NCBI GenBank assembly: GCA_937922805.1
Contig: CALAJV010000011.1
Location: 124,001-188,000 of the forward strand
Length of the DNA stretch: 64,000 bases
Source: an uncultured Acidimicrobiales bacterium
Lineage (GTDB): Bacteria > Actinomycetota > Acidimicrobiia > Acidimicrobiales > SZUA-35
Reading direction: 5' to 3'
Shown here: positions 24,801-32,400 of the stretch, one piece after another
Layout of the letters: every line of letters starts with the position of its first letter
How positions within the stretch are numbered: position 1 is the stretch's first letter
Translations under genes and position numbers: made by a program
Notes under the pieces: generated by a model
Told to the model about the DNA's origin: nothing
Databases searched by the model: none
What the model saw: the letters and a program-made list of their open reading frames with translations, nothing else

Positions 24801-25829
24801 CTTGGATGGTTGTGTGGGTTTGGTTGAGTCGGCCGTCTCGGTTGGTTGTGTGGGGTTGGTTGAGTCCGCTGTCTTGGATGGTTGTGTGGGGTTGGGCGTT
24901 TGGGTGGCTCCGGTTGGCGGTTCGGAGTCGGTGAAATCCGAGAGCAGGCCGCTAAAGCTCGTGGGGCTGGGGGCGGCGTTGTACGATCCGCCGAAGCCCA
25001 ACGGTCCCACAAAATCGCCATACTCCGCTGATTCGTCATGCCCCGCCAGATCGTCGGCTAATGCTGAGCTGAAGCCACCGCTCGTATTGTTTGTTTCGAC
25101 GTTGGACGGTTGCGGGTCGAGGGTTAGTTCAGTTCTAGTCAGGTCAACGACATCTTCGAATTTGTCATCTTCAGAGCTGAACAAGTCGCTGAGTGAGGTT
25201 TTGTCGGCGGGCTCATCGGTCGAAGTTTGTCTACTTGTGGTTTGGTTATCTGTGGTTTGATTGCCGGTAGCTTGATCGTCTCCGGCGTTGTCGGAAGATC
25301 CAAAGCTTAAGCCTTCTGATCCAGTGCTGGTTGGGGCAAAGCTATAGTCGCTACTGCTGTCCGCACTGGTGCCGGAATCGTTGCCGCTGAAACTGAGGCC
25401 ACCGGTGACGTCTGCTCCGCCGGTCAAACCGCCAGCGGAAAACCCGCTGTAGTCACCCAGTCCAGCTACACCGCCGTCGTCGGTGTTTCCGTCGGTGTCT
25501 GCGCTTGAGTCTCCGTCGGCATCGGTGTCGTCGTAGCCGTAGCTTCCGCCGAAGTCGCCGTAGCTCCCGTAGTCGCCAAACCCGTCGTCGCTGTCTCCAC
25601 TGTCTCCGTCGTCGTTGTCGCTGGATCCACCGAAGCCGCCGAAGCCACCGAAGCCGCCCCAATCTCCAGGCTCAGCGTTGGCCGGCGCTCCGATCGCAAG
25701 TCCTACCGACATAGTCAGTAACGCTGACGAGGTAAAGATCCTTTTGCCTCGGCGTAACCACCGATTGCCATGGGTGGTCGGCCGGGCAGCGGCGTTTAGA
25801 TACAAGTCACCACAAAACTTGTCACACAT
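21831..25829 (-). CDS. Giant secreted Ser/Asp/Gly-rich repeat protein with GW motifs
   Basis: 1332 residues. Signal peptide (RRGKRIFTSSALLTMSVGLAIGAPANA, cut near residue 52), then a Gly/Asp/Ser-rich region (55-230), two copies of a 32-residue GDFxGPLGFGGSY module (270-301 and 396-427) separated by five 12-residue NPTQP repeats, a beta-rich central region (about 480-1000) with many internal similarities (RQITFDTNLNQ, RQIEFDTEASPG), a Gln/Pro repeat, and three C-terminal Cys-framed GW motifs starting at 1173, 1241 and 1310. No enzyme motif or LPXTG anchor is seen. Probably a matrix or adhesin-like protein. ATG 25829 has AAAGGTGGG upstream. Confidence 0.7.
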   Translation of the reverse strand: MCDKFCGDLYLNAAARPTTHGNRWLRRGKRIFTSSALLTMSVGLAIGAPANAEPGDWGGFGGFGGFGGSSDNDDGDSGDSDDGFGDYGSYGDFGGSYGYDDTDADGDSSADTDGNTDDGGVAGLGDYSGFSAGGLTGGADVTGGLSFSGNDSGTSADSSSDYSFAPTSTGSEGLSFGSSDNAGDDQATGNQTTDNQTTSRQTSTDEPADKTSLSDLFSSEDDKFEDVVDLTRTELTLDPQPSNVETNNTSGGFSSALADDLAGHDESAEYGDFVGPLGFGGSYNAAPSPTSFSGLLSDFTDSEPPTGATQTPNPTQPSKTADSTNPTQPTETADSTKPTQPSKTTDSINPAQPTKTADSTNPTQPTETGESSSDPTNPPAPEIANYADATDGLANFGDFQGPLGFGGSYTSDPSSTNFTGLLADFTDVEFGAATPPGEPAEPDSEPTEQDDKPLVEQIQIAAVNSHRVELVEEAQNMLEPEAKRGFFDGAYINYTLEDIDGVVTPRDQSENGKRSVGGLIGGTYNVVGKGAGLALKPTGDGEPGAVVDSRQITFDTNLNQINGAVKLGIVGGGASASLYTEPELDAILSDTPLEYVNPDGSIPISLDGNGLPPGSRQIEFDTEASPGFVDGFGVEGSVEAGFESKTLDRLIPDGLPAEGELGVEGSVYFDTVFLEGTVKQSQVSPDGETTTITTGDIRNVTFGELGFTANGKVGLGSDPATLNEDSDLVGQAGASGTGRASITVERVTSDDVQTLGADYDSETDQEAIANHYLTGNPTVQPGGRLDQTSYTLELNQIEGDFSLRGAYNLGLGAGPDGSRNSLGEPNGPTTAGFMNLSVGEASIANRVRATTSETDHLSLPTGMDGTSPEVPSDAYRSGSSEGQTIRDDNAHTVTSTQYTPAGDPAITVADYSLTINDDGSIEEGHDGELTSNTMTTFSTALDVSNAEMQELARDAVERDPSLAENDFIDAILSGSSGGQAAQQHSGGDVTDGIDALGAIQQERNDAQPETPSSDPDLPSPGQQSADNEQPPANETVVADLDQQILDQQIPSQPISGQPRPSQPISGQPAPAADPPTTEANIETIADLDWQDSIPQVSIDEVPTAPLPVEQSPIEIALPEIPEQESTPPKPEPIVPFIDLFNDDDNGGPTTVSSPPSNTVTIVIDGQPTEFPICTSNAIFDSGKWGWENGATCVFLNPKSNVAAVQPASRSVEPITPAEPPTKAKAIQPSVQAVASSAPDPCQDSDGDGWGWDGSRSCQMKPEVNAASATDERRNEQDRNQSQPPNAQGSGVRQSNQESELVMEAAEPATCEDSDGDGWGWDGSESCAMPAKS
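22627..22711. repeat. Short tandem repeats encoding Gln/Pro/Ile units
   Basis: Two 24-base near-copies (22627-22650 and 22657-22680, one difference) and two identical 15-base units GTATTTGTTGGTCAA (22682-22696, 22697-22711). They encode the QQIPSQPISGQP-type stretch of the 1332-residue protein. Confidence 0.8.
24714..24893. repeat. Five 36-bp tandem repeats
   Basis: Encode residues 313-372 of the 1332-residue protein as five 12-residue units of the form NPTQPxKTADST. The units differ by a few bases, so they are old enough to have diverged yet could still change in number. Confidence 0.88.
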
Positions 25830-26073
25830 CCTCTGCCCACCTTTGTTTCACATCGGGAAATGCTGCATCGGTCGGAAAGAAACGACGCCGAAACTAACCC
25901 ACCTAGTAAAAGCATACCGAGAATATGGGCAATGTGTCCAGATTTTGGGGGCTGGCCATGAGTCGACTAGCCAAAGTGGTCAATCGTCGCCAATTCGCTA
26001 GCTGGTCGGGTGGCGGCTAAAACAGTGATTGTGGGTCACCGACAAACGACCAGCAACATTGCCTGGCGAACAA

Positions 26074-27300
26074 ATGGGTGACCAATCGCTAGCTGCGGCG
26101 CCTAGCTCGCAAGATTCTCGGCTTCTCGACTCGAAACGGGCCTGGCTGGCTGCGGCCTGTGTCGCTCTTATAAACGGTGTTGGTTTCGGCACCGCATATA
26201 CATTTGGCACCTTTTTTGGATCGATGGCGGCGGAGTTTGAAACTGGCAACGGAGCAACGGCTCTGATTTTCGGAGTTACCTTACTATTTTTCTTCGGATT
26301 CGGACTCGTCTCCGGCCCGCTCTCTGACCGGTTTGGGCCCCGGCCGTTGCTCATAATCGGCGGGGTGATTTTTGTCGCCGGACTGTTGGCTACCTCTCGA
26401 GCAACAAACTTGGTCGTTGCTCTACTTAGTTACGGCATCGGGGTTGGAGTCGGTGGCGGCATGTTTGTAGCACCGCTGACAGCATCAGTCGGCCGACTGT
26501 TTGTAGTACGGCGACCGGCCGCCCTTAGTTTGGTAGCCGTTGGCAACGGGGTCGGAATTTTGATTCTGGTGCCGTTGTCTCAATGGATGATCAGCCGGAG
26601 CGGTTGGCGATCGGCCTATGTTCTCTTGGCGGCGATTGGTGGGGTAGCGGTAGTCGTAGCCAGCCTCGGAATCGTGTCCCAAAGAGCTCCGGTTAGCCAT
26701 CAGAAAGTTACGGCCACAGACATTATCCAACGCCGAGGATTCATTGCGCTGTTTCTTGCCAGCCTGTTGATGTCCGTCGGGCTCTTCATTTCGTTTGCGT
26801 TTATTCAGCCGTTCGCTATCGGGAACGGCGTTGCTGAAACTAGTGCTGCTCGGCTATTCGGCACTGTCGGCTTGGCCAGTATCGTCGGCCGAATCGGCCT
26901 GAGTTCGATGGTTCGGAAGTTGGGCGCTCTCCGCCTGATGCAAGTGACATTGATGGTTCAGCTGGCCGCATATCTTGTTTGGTACTTCGCAGACGGATCG
27001 GTGTCGTTACTTACTTGTTTCGTCGTTTTACTCGGTGTTTCCTACGGCGGGTTTGTTTCGCTTGCCCCCGAAGCTCTTATCCGACTTGTCGGTCTAGCCG
27101 CTATCGGTCGTTCCATGGGACTGATGTTCCTGTCGTTCGGGCTTGGCGGCCTCATCGGTCCGCCGTTCGCAGGTTGGCTCGATGAGGGGTCGTCTGATGG
27201 GCAAGCAGGAACAATCCTGCTAACAATTGCCTTGTCGATAGCAGCGTTCGTTGCGTCACTAACCATCCGTGCCGACTTCGAGTCGGCGGGCACGGAATGA
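26074..27300 (+). CDS. Major facilitator superfamily transporter
   Basis: About 12 membrane helices across 408 residues. The MFS signature between helices 2 and 3 is present (GPLSDRFGPRPLL), with a long run of Gly in helix 4 (YGIGVGVGGGMF) and a WRSAYVLLAAIGG segment typical of the oxalate/monocarboxylate branch (OFA/MCT-like). The substrate is unknown. ATG 26074 begins close to the cytosolic N-terminus; a TTG frame start at 26029 is possible. Single gene, convergent with the next minus-strand gene. Confidence 0.88.
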   Translation: MGDQSLAAAPSSQDSRLLDSKRAWLAAACVALINGVGFGTAYTFGTFFGSMAAEFETGNGATALIFGVTLLFFFGFGLVSGPLSDRFGPRPLLIIGGVIFVAGLLATSRATNLVVALLSYGIGVGVGGGMFVAPLTASVGRLFVVRRPAALSLVAVGNGVGILILVPLSQWMISRSGWRSAYVLLAAIGGVAVVVASLGIVSQRAPVSHQKVTATDIIQRRGFIALFLASLLMSVGLFISFAFIQPFAIGNGVAETSAARLFGTVGLASIVGRIGLSSMVRKLGALRLMQVTLMVQLAAYLVWYFADGSVSLLTCFVVLLGVSYGGFVSLAPEALIRLVGLAAIGRSMGLMFLSFGLGGLIGPPFAGWLDEGSSDGQAGTILLTIALSIAAFVASLTIRADFESAGTE

Positions 27301-27325
27301 GATAGCGGCCGCTGGCTGGCCTTCG

Positions 27326-28108
27326 TTAGAGCCCCTGAGGGCTGCTGACTCCGCCGACGTCTTCACTTGCAACACAGGAAATGTCGTCGCCGGAACCTAC
27401 GGTCATCTCAATATCGCCAAGGTCGAACTCTTCGGTGTTTTCGAAATCGGGTTCTCCATCGATTCGCACTGTTAACTGTTCGGGGTCAACACCATCGTCG
27501 ATGAGCTGCTGGCGATAGGCATCGATCAATATTGCTTCGGTTACCCCGTAGGCCGTCCTCATACATTCACTGCTGCCGATAACTACCTGGGCGTAAGCGT
27601 ATGCCTTAGGCGCCAAGCCAAGGTTGTCGTCAACCCAAGGAAAAGCGTCAACGAGTTTTCCAATCTGGTCTTTGTCGATGTTGACGCTTTCGGCCGTCTT
27701 TACTGTGTTGACTCTGGGCCTAACGAACAGGATCGACTCACCTGGTATTACCACCTCGGTGGTGCCGTCTTTGCTGTGGGTGATTTGAGCTGCAGATCCA
27801 TCGACACAGGTGTCGACATCGCCAATGGCATTCATTTGAATTCGATCGACTCGGTACTCGAAACCACCTATCTCGTGAGTCCGCTTGCCATCGATTGGAA
27901 CCTCGGCGTGAACTCGGGCTCGACAGTCAAGACTTATTGGTTCGACTGCGACGATTCGCGCTTCGTCGGGAAGCGTGAGACTAACCTCAGACTTGCTGAA
28001 ACTAGGAAACGATGGGGTGGGAAGCGACACTAATCCGGCGACTATGATTACGACGCCAACAACTACTATCGTCCCGCCGAGGATTATTCCTTGAATCAGC
28101 CTGGTCAT
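27326..28108 (-). CDS. Membrane-anchored exported protein, unknown
   Basis: 260 residues with one N-terminal membrane helix (GIILGGTIVVVGVVIIVAGLV), then an exported alpha/beta domain of ~230 residues (ARIVAVEPISLDCRARV, TTEVVIPGESILFVRPRV, AYGVTEAILIDAYRQQLIDDGVDPEQLTV) with an acidic C-terminal stretch. The C-terminal part (VTEAILIDAYRQQL) resembles the repeat seen in DUF4230-type proteins, but this is a weak impression. Function unknown. ATG 28108 is preceded by a purine-rich AGAAGAG. Confidence 0.65.
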   Translation of the reverse strand: MTRLIQGIILGGTIVVVGVVIIVAGLVSLPTPSFPSFSKSEVSLTLPDEARIVAVEPISLDCRARVHAEVPIDGKRTHEIGGFEYRVDRIQMNAIGDVDTCVDGSAAQITHSKDGTTEVVIPGESILFVRPRVNTVKTAESVNIDKDQIGKLVDAFPWVDDNLGLAPKAYAYAQVVIGSSECMRTAYGVTEAILIDAYRQQLIDDGVDPEQLTVRIDGEPDFENTEEFDLGDIEMTVGSGDDISCVASEDVGGVSSPQGL

Positions 28109-28412
28109 CGGGTTTTGGCTCTTCTTTCTTGCCGGTTGTTTGCTAACAGCTACTGGCTAGCACCGATCTATGTGGCGCCGACCACCGCTAGTAGTTTGAA
28201 TTAGAACCTAATTACGTTATATCACTAGAAGGTAGTTGCCTCTAGGTGCAACCAGTAGAGAGACGGTAAAAGAGCCGGTTTTGTCGCGGTATCACCCTGC
28301 CGTCAACGGTCGTTCTAGACCTGTACCGGCCCGCCAAACAGATCTATCCCCGCCGTCTACTGAGATATCTGGAATGCTGACCTAGACGTTTCAGTTTCGT
28401 TTAATTGGAGAA
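28109..28412. other. Intergenic region upstream of divergent envelope genes
   Basis: 304 bases with no gene. An A/T-rich patch at about 28195-28228 could hold promoter elements. A small hairpin GTTGC/GCAAC (28235-28252) is the only other structure I see. Confidence 0.45.
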
Positions 28413-29282
28413 ATGGTGAGCCGCCGCCGGACAAGACGAATTCAACCATTCAAGCCCTATCGATCGCGCCGTAGATCCCTCGCAGTTTTCGGGTTGTCGA
28501 GCGTCGTTGTCTTTCTAGCGTTCTCGGCCTGGGCACAGCGATCTGAGGATCTGGTGAAGTCGGCTCGTTTGCCTCTCGGCGGGGATAGGAGCTTGGATGC
28601 GGTGGTGATCGAATCGGCCGCTGGGCCGGTGGCGATACGTAGTGGTCAACAGACCACCGTCACTGCATCATCGAGCTGGTTGATTGGTCGGCCGACCGTT
28701 CGAGCCCGTCTTGTGGCCAAAGAATCGGACTCGGGTTCGAACCAGTTCCAGGATCAAAACCGTGAACACTTTGAGGTGAGTACGGAGTGTGGAACCTTGT
28801 TCCCCTGTCGGACCTCGCTGCGAATGGAAGTAGCGGAGGAGCGATTGTTCGCCCGCAGTGCAGGCGCTCTCTCGCTCGAGAACTTTGATGGGTTAGCCGT
28901 CCTTGAAGCGACCGATCATCAACCAATAGTGATCGGTCGAACAAGTGGGAGCTTAGAGGTGAACGGTGGAGAAGGTGGAGTAGTCGGATACAACCTCTCG
29001 GCTACGACCGTTGATGTCCACTCCGCTGCCGGCCCAGTCGACCTGTCCTTTTCAGAACCTCCAACCCGGCTCAAGCTGGTAGCCGGTGATCAGCCGGTTT
29101 CGGTGGCGCTACCGGCAGGGGCTTATGTCGTGATCATCAATGGGGAATGGCCGAACACCGCCAACCAAAGTCTGATAACCATGGACGACGGAATTGTGCA
29201 TCACAAGACAGCCCCGAACCGGATCGAGATTGACTCCAACGGACCGCTAGCGCTGAAATCCACTCCCATGACCGACAAATAG
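28413..29282 (+). CDS. Membrane-anchored beta-helix-like protein (DUF4097-like)
   Basis: A very basic N-terminus (SRRRTRRIQPFKPYRSRRR), one membrane helix (LAVFGLSSVVVFLAFSAWA) and an exported domain of repeated short beta-strands (AVVIESAAGPVAIRSGQ, GSLEVNGGEGGVVGYN, TTVDVHSAAGPVDLSFS) like the DUF4097 beta-solenoid proteins. Function unknown. The ATG at 28413 has GGAG only 2 bases away; the adjacent GTG at 28416 would have better spacing. Confidence 0.65.
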   Translation: MVSRRRTRRIQPFKPYRSRRRSLAVFGLSSVVVFLAFSAWAQRSEDLVKSARLPLGGDRSLDAVVIESAAGPVAIRSGQQTTVTASSSWLIGRPTVRARLVAKESDSGSNQFQDQNREHFEVSTECGTLFPCRTSLRMEVAEERLFARSAGALSLENFDGLAVLEATDHQPIVIGRTSGSLEVNGGEGGVVGYNLSATTVDVHSAAGPVDLSFSEPPTRLKLVAGDQPVSVALPAGAYVVIINGEWPNTANQSLITMDDGIVHHKTAPNRIEIDSNGPLALKSTPMTDK

Positions 29283-29364
29283 GCGGCTAAAGCGAACATA
29301 GTTAAGGTCACCGACGAAATTGGTCAAAGAGACCGGCCATAGTCGATATCGTGACAAAAGAACC

Positions 29365-30156
29365 ATGACTATTGAAGCTCCACAGCTGAGCAGCGAAGAA
29401 CGCCGAGAAAAACTGAACGAGATCCTCCTGGTCGAGGACCCAACTGACGGTCTCTGGGAAGCCTGTGATAGCGGGTTAGCGGCTATTTTGGTCCCAGAAC
29501 TTCCGGCGTTGCGACTAGAACAAGACCCGATCCACCGTCACAAAGACGTGCTGGCGCACACCATAGCGGTCACAGCTAAAACTAGTCCTGATCTTCGATT
29601 GCGGCTCGCTGCTTTGTTCCACGACATCGGAAAGCCAGCTACTCGATCGTTCGAGCACGGCGGCGTCACGTTTCGACATCACGAAGCGGTTGGAGCAAAA
29701 ATGGCTCGCTCTCGTTTGCGGGAGCTTGAGTACGACAAACCGATAGTCAAAGACGTCGTCGAATTAGTGCGACTCTCCGGCCGGTTCAAAGGGTACATGG
29801 ATGGTTGGTCCGACTCAGCCGTCCGCAGGTACGCCCGCGATGCAGGACATCTCCTCGGTTATCTCAACGAACTTATTCGATGCGACTGCACTACCAGAAA
29901 TAAGGCGAAGGCTGAACGCATCCAATCCTTAATGGACGAGCTCGAATCTCGAATCTTTGAACTAGCTCGACAAGATCGTGAAGCAGCCGAACGACCTCAG
30001 CTCGACGGCAACGAGGTTATGGCTCACCTCGGAATCGGTGGAGGAGCGGTTGTTGGCGAAGCTCTCCGGTTCTTGCTCGAACTTAAACGAAGCGAAGGGG
30101 TTCTCGAAGACGCCGACGTTCGGACCCGACTCGATAAATGGTGGGCCGACCGCTAA
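29365..30156 (+). CDS. Stand-alone HD half of a CCA-adding enzyme
   Basis: The whole protein aligns by eye with the C-terminal half of actinobacterial tRNA nucleotidyltransferases: VPELPALRLEQDPIHRHKDVLAHT, the metal site His86-Asp87 in LAALFHDIGKPATR, HHEAVGAKMARSRLREL, DSAVRRYARDAG, CDCTTRNKAKAERI, LDGNEVMAHLGIGGGAVVGEAL. The nucleotidyltransferase head (GSxxR...DxD) is absent, and no remnant of it lies upstream, where an unrelated membrane-protein gene ends. It should have phosphohydrolase but not CCA-adding activity. An in-frame TTG at 29320 is an alternative start. Confidence 0.82.
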   Translation: MTIEAPQLSSEERREKLNEILLVEDPTDGLWEACDSGLAAILVPELPALRLEQDPIHRHKDVLAHTIAVTAKTSPDLRLRLAALFHDIGKPATRSFEHGGVTFRHHEAVGAKMARSRLRELEYDKPIVKDVVELVRLSGRFKGYMDGWSDSAVRRYARDAGHLLGYLNELIRCDCTTRNKAKAERIQSLMDELESRIFELARQDREAAERPQLDGNEVMAHLGIGGGAVVGEALRFLLELKRSEGVLEDADVRTRLDKWWADR

Positions 30157-30191
30157 CTCTTCGCCGCCGACTACAAACTTGGGAGTAGGGG

Positions 30192-30512
30192 ATGGCCAAA
30201 AAGCAGGCCGACAAAGAGCAGCCGAAATCGGATGAAGTCAACAACTTGACGGAGTTCGAGAGCGCGGTAGTCGCTGTGCTGAATGCCACTGGACCTGGTG
30301 ACGTGTTGAGTTATGGCGAAGTAGCAGCTGAAGCTGGTCGACCAGGCGCAGCCCGAGCAGTTGGGGGCGTACTAAAACGGATTGACGATTTGCCGTGGTG
30401 GCGGGTAGTAGCAGCAAACGGACGCCTCATTCCACACGCTCCACAACGACAAGCAAAACTATTGGCCGATGAGGGAGTTGCGACCCAAAACGGCCGAGTT
30501 GTAGTCGACTAG
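30192..30512 (+). CDS. Alkyltransferase-like protein (MGMT family without the Cys)
   Basis: 106 residues equal to the DNA-binding domain of O6-alkylguanine-DNA alkyltransferase: FESAVVAVLNATGPGDVLSYGEVAAEAGRPGAARAVGGVL, then WRVVAANGRLI. The active-site PCHRV is PWWRV here (Trp69, Trp70), so it cannot accept an alkyl group. ATL proteins of this type bind O6-alkylguanine and recruit nucleotide excision repair. GGGAG lies 6 bases before the ATG. Follows the HD gene by 35 bases and may share its transcript. Confidence 0.88.
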   Translation: MAKKQADKEQPKSDEVNNLTEFESAVVAVLNATGPGDVLSYGEVAAEAGRPGAARAVGGVLKRIDDLPWWRVVAANGRLIPHAPQRQAKLLADEGVATQNGRVVVD

Positions 30513-30518
30513 CTCTTG

Positions 30519-30537
30519 TCGGCCGAGATATAGCCGA
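30519..30537. terminator. Weak hairpin between convergent genes
   Basis: TCGGC / GCCGA with a 9-base loop, between the ends of the ATL and enoyl-CoA hydratase genes. No T-run. Confidence 0.3.
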
Positions 30538-30552
30538 GGTGAGACAGGTTCG

Positions 30553-31356
30553 TTAGAACGCCGAGGTTTCTGTCGAACCGGAATAAGGAGCGAACTTTGG
30601 TGGTCGTTTCTCAACGAAACTGGCGACGCCCTCTTTGAAATCCTGTCGCCGTAGCGACTCGACCATCAGTTTGTTGGACTGAGACATTGCCTCGGCCAGC
30701 GGCAGCTGCGGATGGTTATAGACCTGTTGTTTCATGATCGCCATCGACATTGGTGCGGCGTTGGTAGCAATATCGGATGCGTATGCCATCACTTCATCCA
30801 TGAGCGTTTCCGGAGCGCAGACACGGTTGACGAGTCCAAGCTCTTTGGCCTCTTCAGCCAGGATTACTCGCCCGGACAGCAGGAGATCGAGCGCATTTGC
30901 CTGCCCAACAAGCTGGGGTAAAGTCCACGACAAGCCGTGTTCGGCTATCAAACCCCGGCGACTAAAAGCAGTAGTGAACTTGGCGCCGCTGGCGGCGAAG
31001 CGGATATCGCTAGCAACCGCTAGGACAAACCCGAGCCCGGCGCAAGCACCGTTCACCGCAGCTATAACAGGTTTTGGAGTCGAGATGGCATGTCGGGCAT
31101 CTCGATTGTCGCTGGCTTCGCCTGGGCCGCCAGCATCGCCGATTCCCTGCAGAACGTCCATATCGGCTCCTGCGCAAAACCCTCGCCCGGCACCGGTAAC
31201 AACGACAACTCGAACGTTAGGGTCAGCAGCTGCTTGGTCGAGCGAGTCAAAGTAGCCTTTCGCCAGTTCGCCGTTCCAGGCGTTAAGCCGATCCGGGCGA
31301 TTCAGCGTTAGTACCGCGATATGGTCATTGGTTTCGTAGAGAACTGCATCGGACAT
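30553..31356 (-). CDS. Enoyl-CoA hydratase/isomerase family protein
   Basis: Crotonase fold: VLTLNRPDRLNAWNGEL at the N-terminus, the oxyanion-hole segment VVTGAGRGFCAGADMD (about 54-69), AVNGACAGLGFVLAVASD, and the C-terminal SFVEKRPPKFA. 267 aa is typical. The catalytic position after helix 3 reads RRGLIAEHGLSWTLPQLVG, where a Glu is available, consistent with hydratase activity. Acyl chain preference is not readable. ATG 31356 has GGGAG 7 bases upstream. Confidence 0.92.
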   Translation of the reverse strand: MSDAVLYETNDHIAVLTLNRPDRLNAWNGELAKGYFDSLDQAAADPNVRVVVVTGAGRGFCAGADMDVLQGIGDAGGPGEASDNRDARHAISTPKPVIAAVNGACAGLGFVLAVASDIRFAASGAKFTTAFSRRGLIAEHGLSWTLPQLVGQANALDLLLSGRVILAEEAKELGLVNRVCAPETLMDEVMAYASDIATNAAPMSMAIMKQQVYNHPQLPLAEAMSQSNKLMVESLRRQDFKEGVASFVEKRPPKFAPYSGSTETSAF

Positions 31357-31403
31357 AAGTGCTCCCGTAGAGTAGTGTTCGCGATTTTCGAAGGCGCAAA
31401 CGG

Positions 31404-31421
31404 AGGCGGTTTCTGCCGCCT
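31404..31421 (-). terminator. GC-rich hairpin after the polysaccharide operon
   Basis: AGGCGG / CCGCCT with loop TTTCTG, about 75 bases past the stop of the sulfotransferase gene in the direction of transcription, and just upstream of the enoyl-CoA hydratase gene. No T-run. Confidence 0.4.
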
Positions 31422-31494
31422 GCTGGCCCTTCCACGGTAAATCACCGAGCAGGTGAGTACAAAACGGGACGGTCGTTAGGCGACAGTCCGGCGC

Positions 31495-32400
31495 TTATGA
31501 AAGCCAATCGTACGTTTCGCCCAAGAGCTCATACAGCTGTTCGTTCGGCTCCCGGTACAGCTGAACAAGGTGGCTTCGCATTTCCTCATTCATCCGCTTG
31601 TACTGGTGGCCGTTTCGATTGTCCCGCTCGGTCAGGTGCACGTCAGGCAACTCAAGCCACGACGTCAGTTTTCCGAGAACCTCGTCTGGTGTCCGATAGA
31701 AAGCTTCAGATTGAACCACCATGACTTGTTCCCGAGGGTAGACGTCAAACACTCGCTCCAACTGCTCGGCGTACATTCCCTTCGAAGCATAGGAATGGTG
31801 CTCATGGCTGTGGCTCCAATACGACCAGTCCCGGCTCATCTTTTCTACTTCACCTTCGAGTCGGCCAACTTCCGATTCGAGCGCGGCAGCGAAATCTTGT
31901 TCCTCGTGGCCGTGACTAACCGAATGATGGAAATGAGACTCAGCTCGCCGCACTGGATCTCGAAGCATGATGAGGATCTTCACGTCAGGAAGAGTCTGCG
32001 CCATCCGTTGTAGGGCGAACGGGTGAAACAGGTAGTACGGGCAGGCATCAAACGTAAAGAGGGGAGCATCGTTCTTTTCTTGTACCCGGTCGGCCCACGC
32101 CGTTGTCGGGAACTGAGATTGGAACCACTCCCAACCCCGGTAGTAATTGTACGAGAAGTAGTGCGAACCCTTGCCAAGCCGTGGCCGTTCCACAGTCGGA
32201 AGCCGATACAACGCCTCGGTTAAGGCGGTTGTGCCGCTTCTCTGAGCGCCCGCCAAGACCAGGTCAGGGAGCACCCGCTGTTCCCAGGTAGCTAATGCCG
32301 CTCGCTCTCGACACCATTTGGCGCCGCTTTTCACTTGCCGTAGTCCGGGTTGTTCCAAAATGGCGTGTTGTGAAAACTTGGTAATTACTCGTGTCGACAT
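31495..32400 (-). CDS. Sulfotransferase (PAPS-dependent, carbohydrate type)
   Basis: PAPS-binding loop GAQRSGTTAL at residues 51-60 (5'-phosphosulfate site) and the 3'-phosphate-binding segment ILIMLRDPVRRAESHFHHS (about 141-160) with the conserved Arg and Ser. The acidic/His stretch KGSHYFSYNYYRG contains the Lys and His expected near the catalytic position in heparan-type sulfotransferases. Likely sulfates the polysaccharide made by this cluster, which is inference from context. Its ATG overlaps the stop of the upstream phosphotransferase gene (TAATG). Last gene of the cluster. Confidence 0.88.
   Translation of the reverse strand: MSTRVITKFSQHAILEQPGLRQVKSGAKWCRERAALATWEQRVLPDLVLAGAQRSGTTALTEALYRLPTVERPRLGKGSHYFSYNYYRGWEWFQSQFPTTAWADRVQEKNDAPLFTFDACPYYLFHPFALQRMAQTLPDVKILIMLRDPVRRAESHFHHSVSHGHEEQDFAAALESEVGRLEGEVEKMSRDWSYWSHSHEHHSYASKGMYAEQLERVFDVYPREQVMVVQSEAFYRTPDEVLGKLTSWLELPDVHLTERDNRNGHQYKRMNEEMRSHLVQLYREPNEQLYELLGETYDWLS

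Noticed and set aside
24700..25260. Plus-strand frame of 186 aa with periodic Val/Gly/Leu repeats
   Set aside because: Its periodicity is the reverse complement of the NPTQP repeats in the real minus-strand gene.
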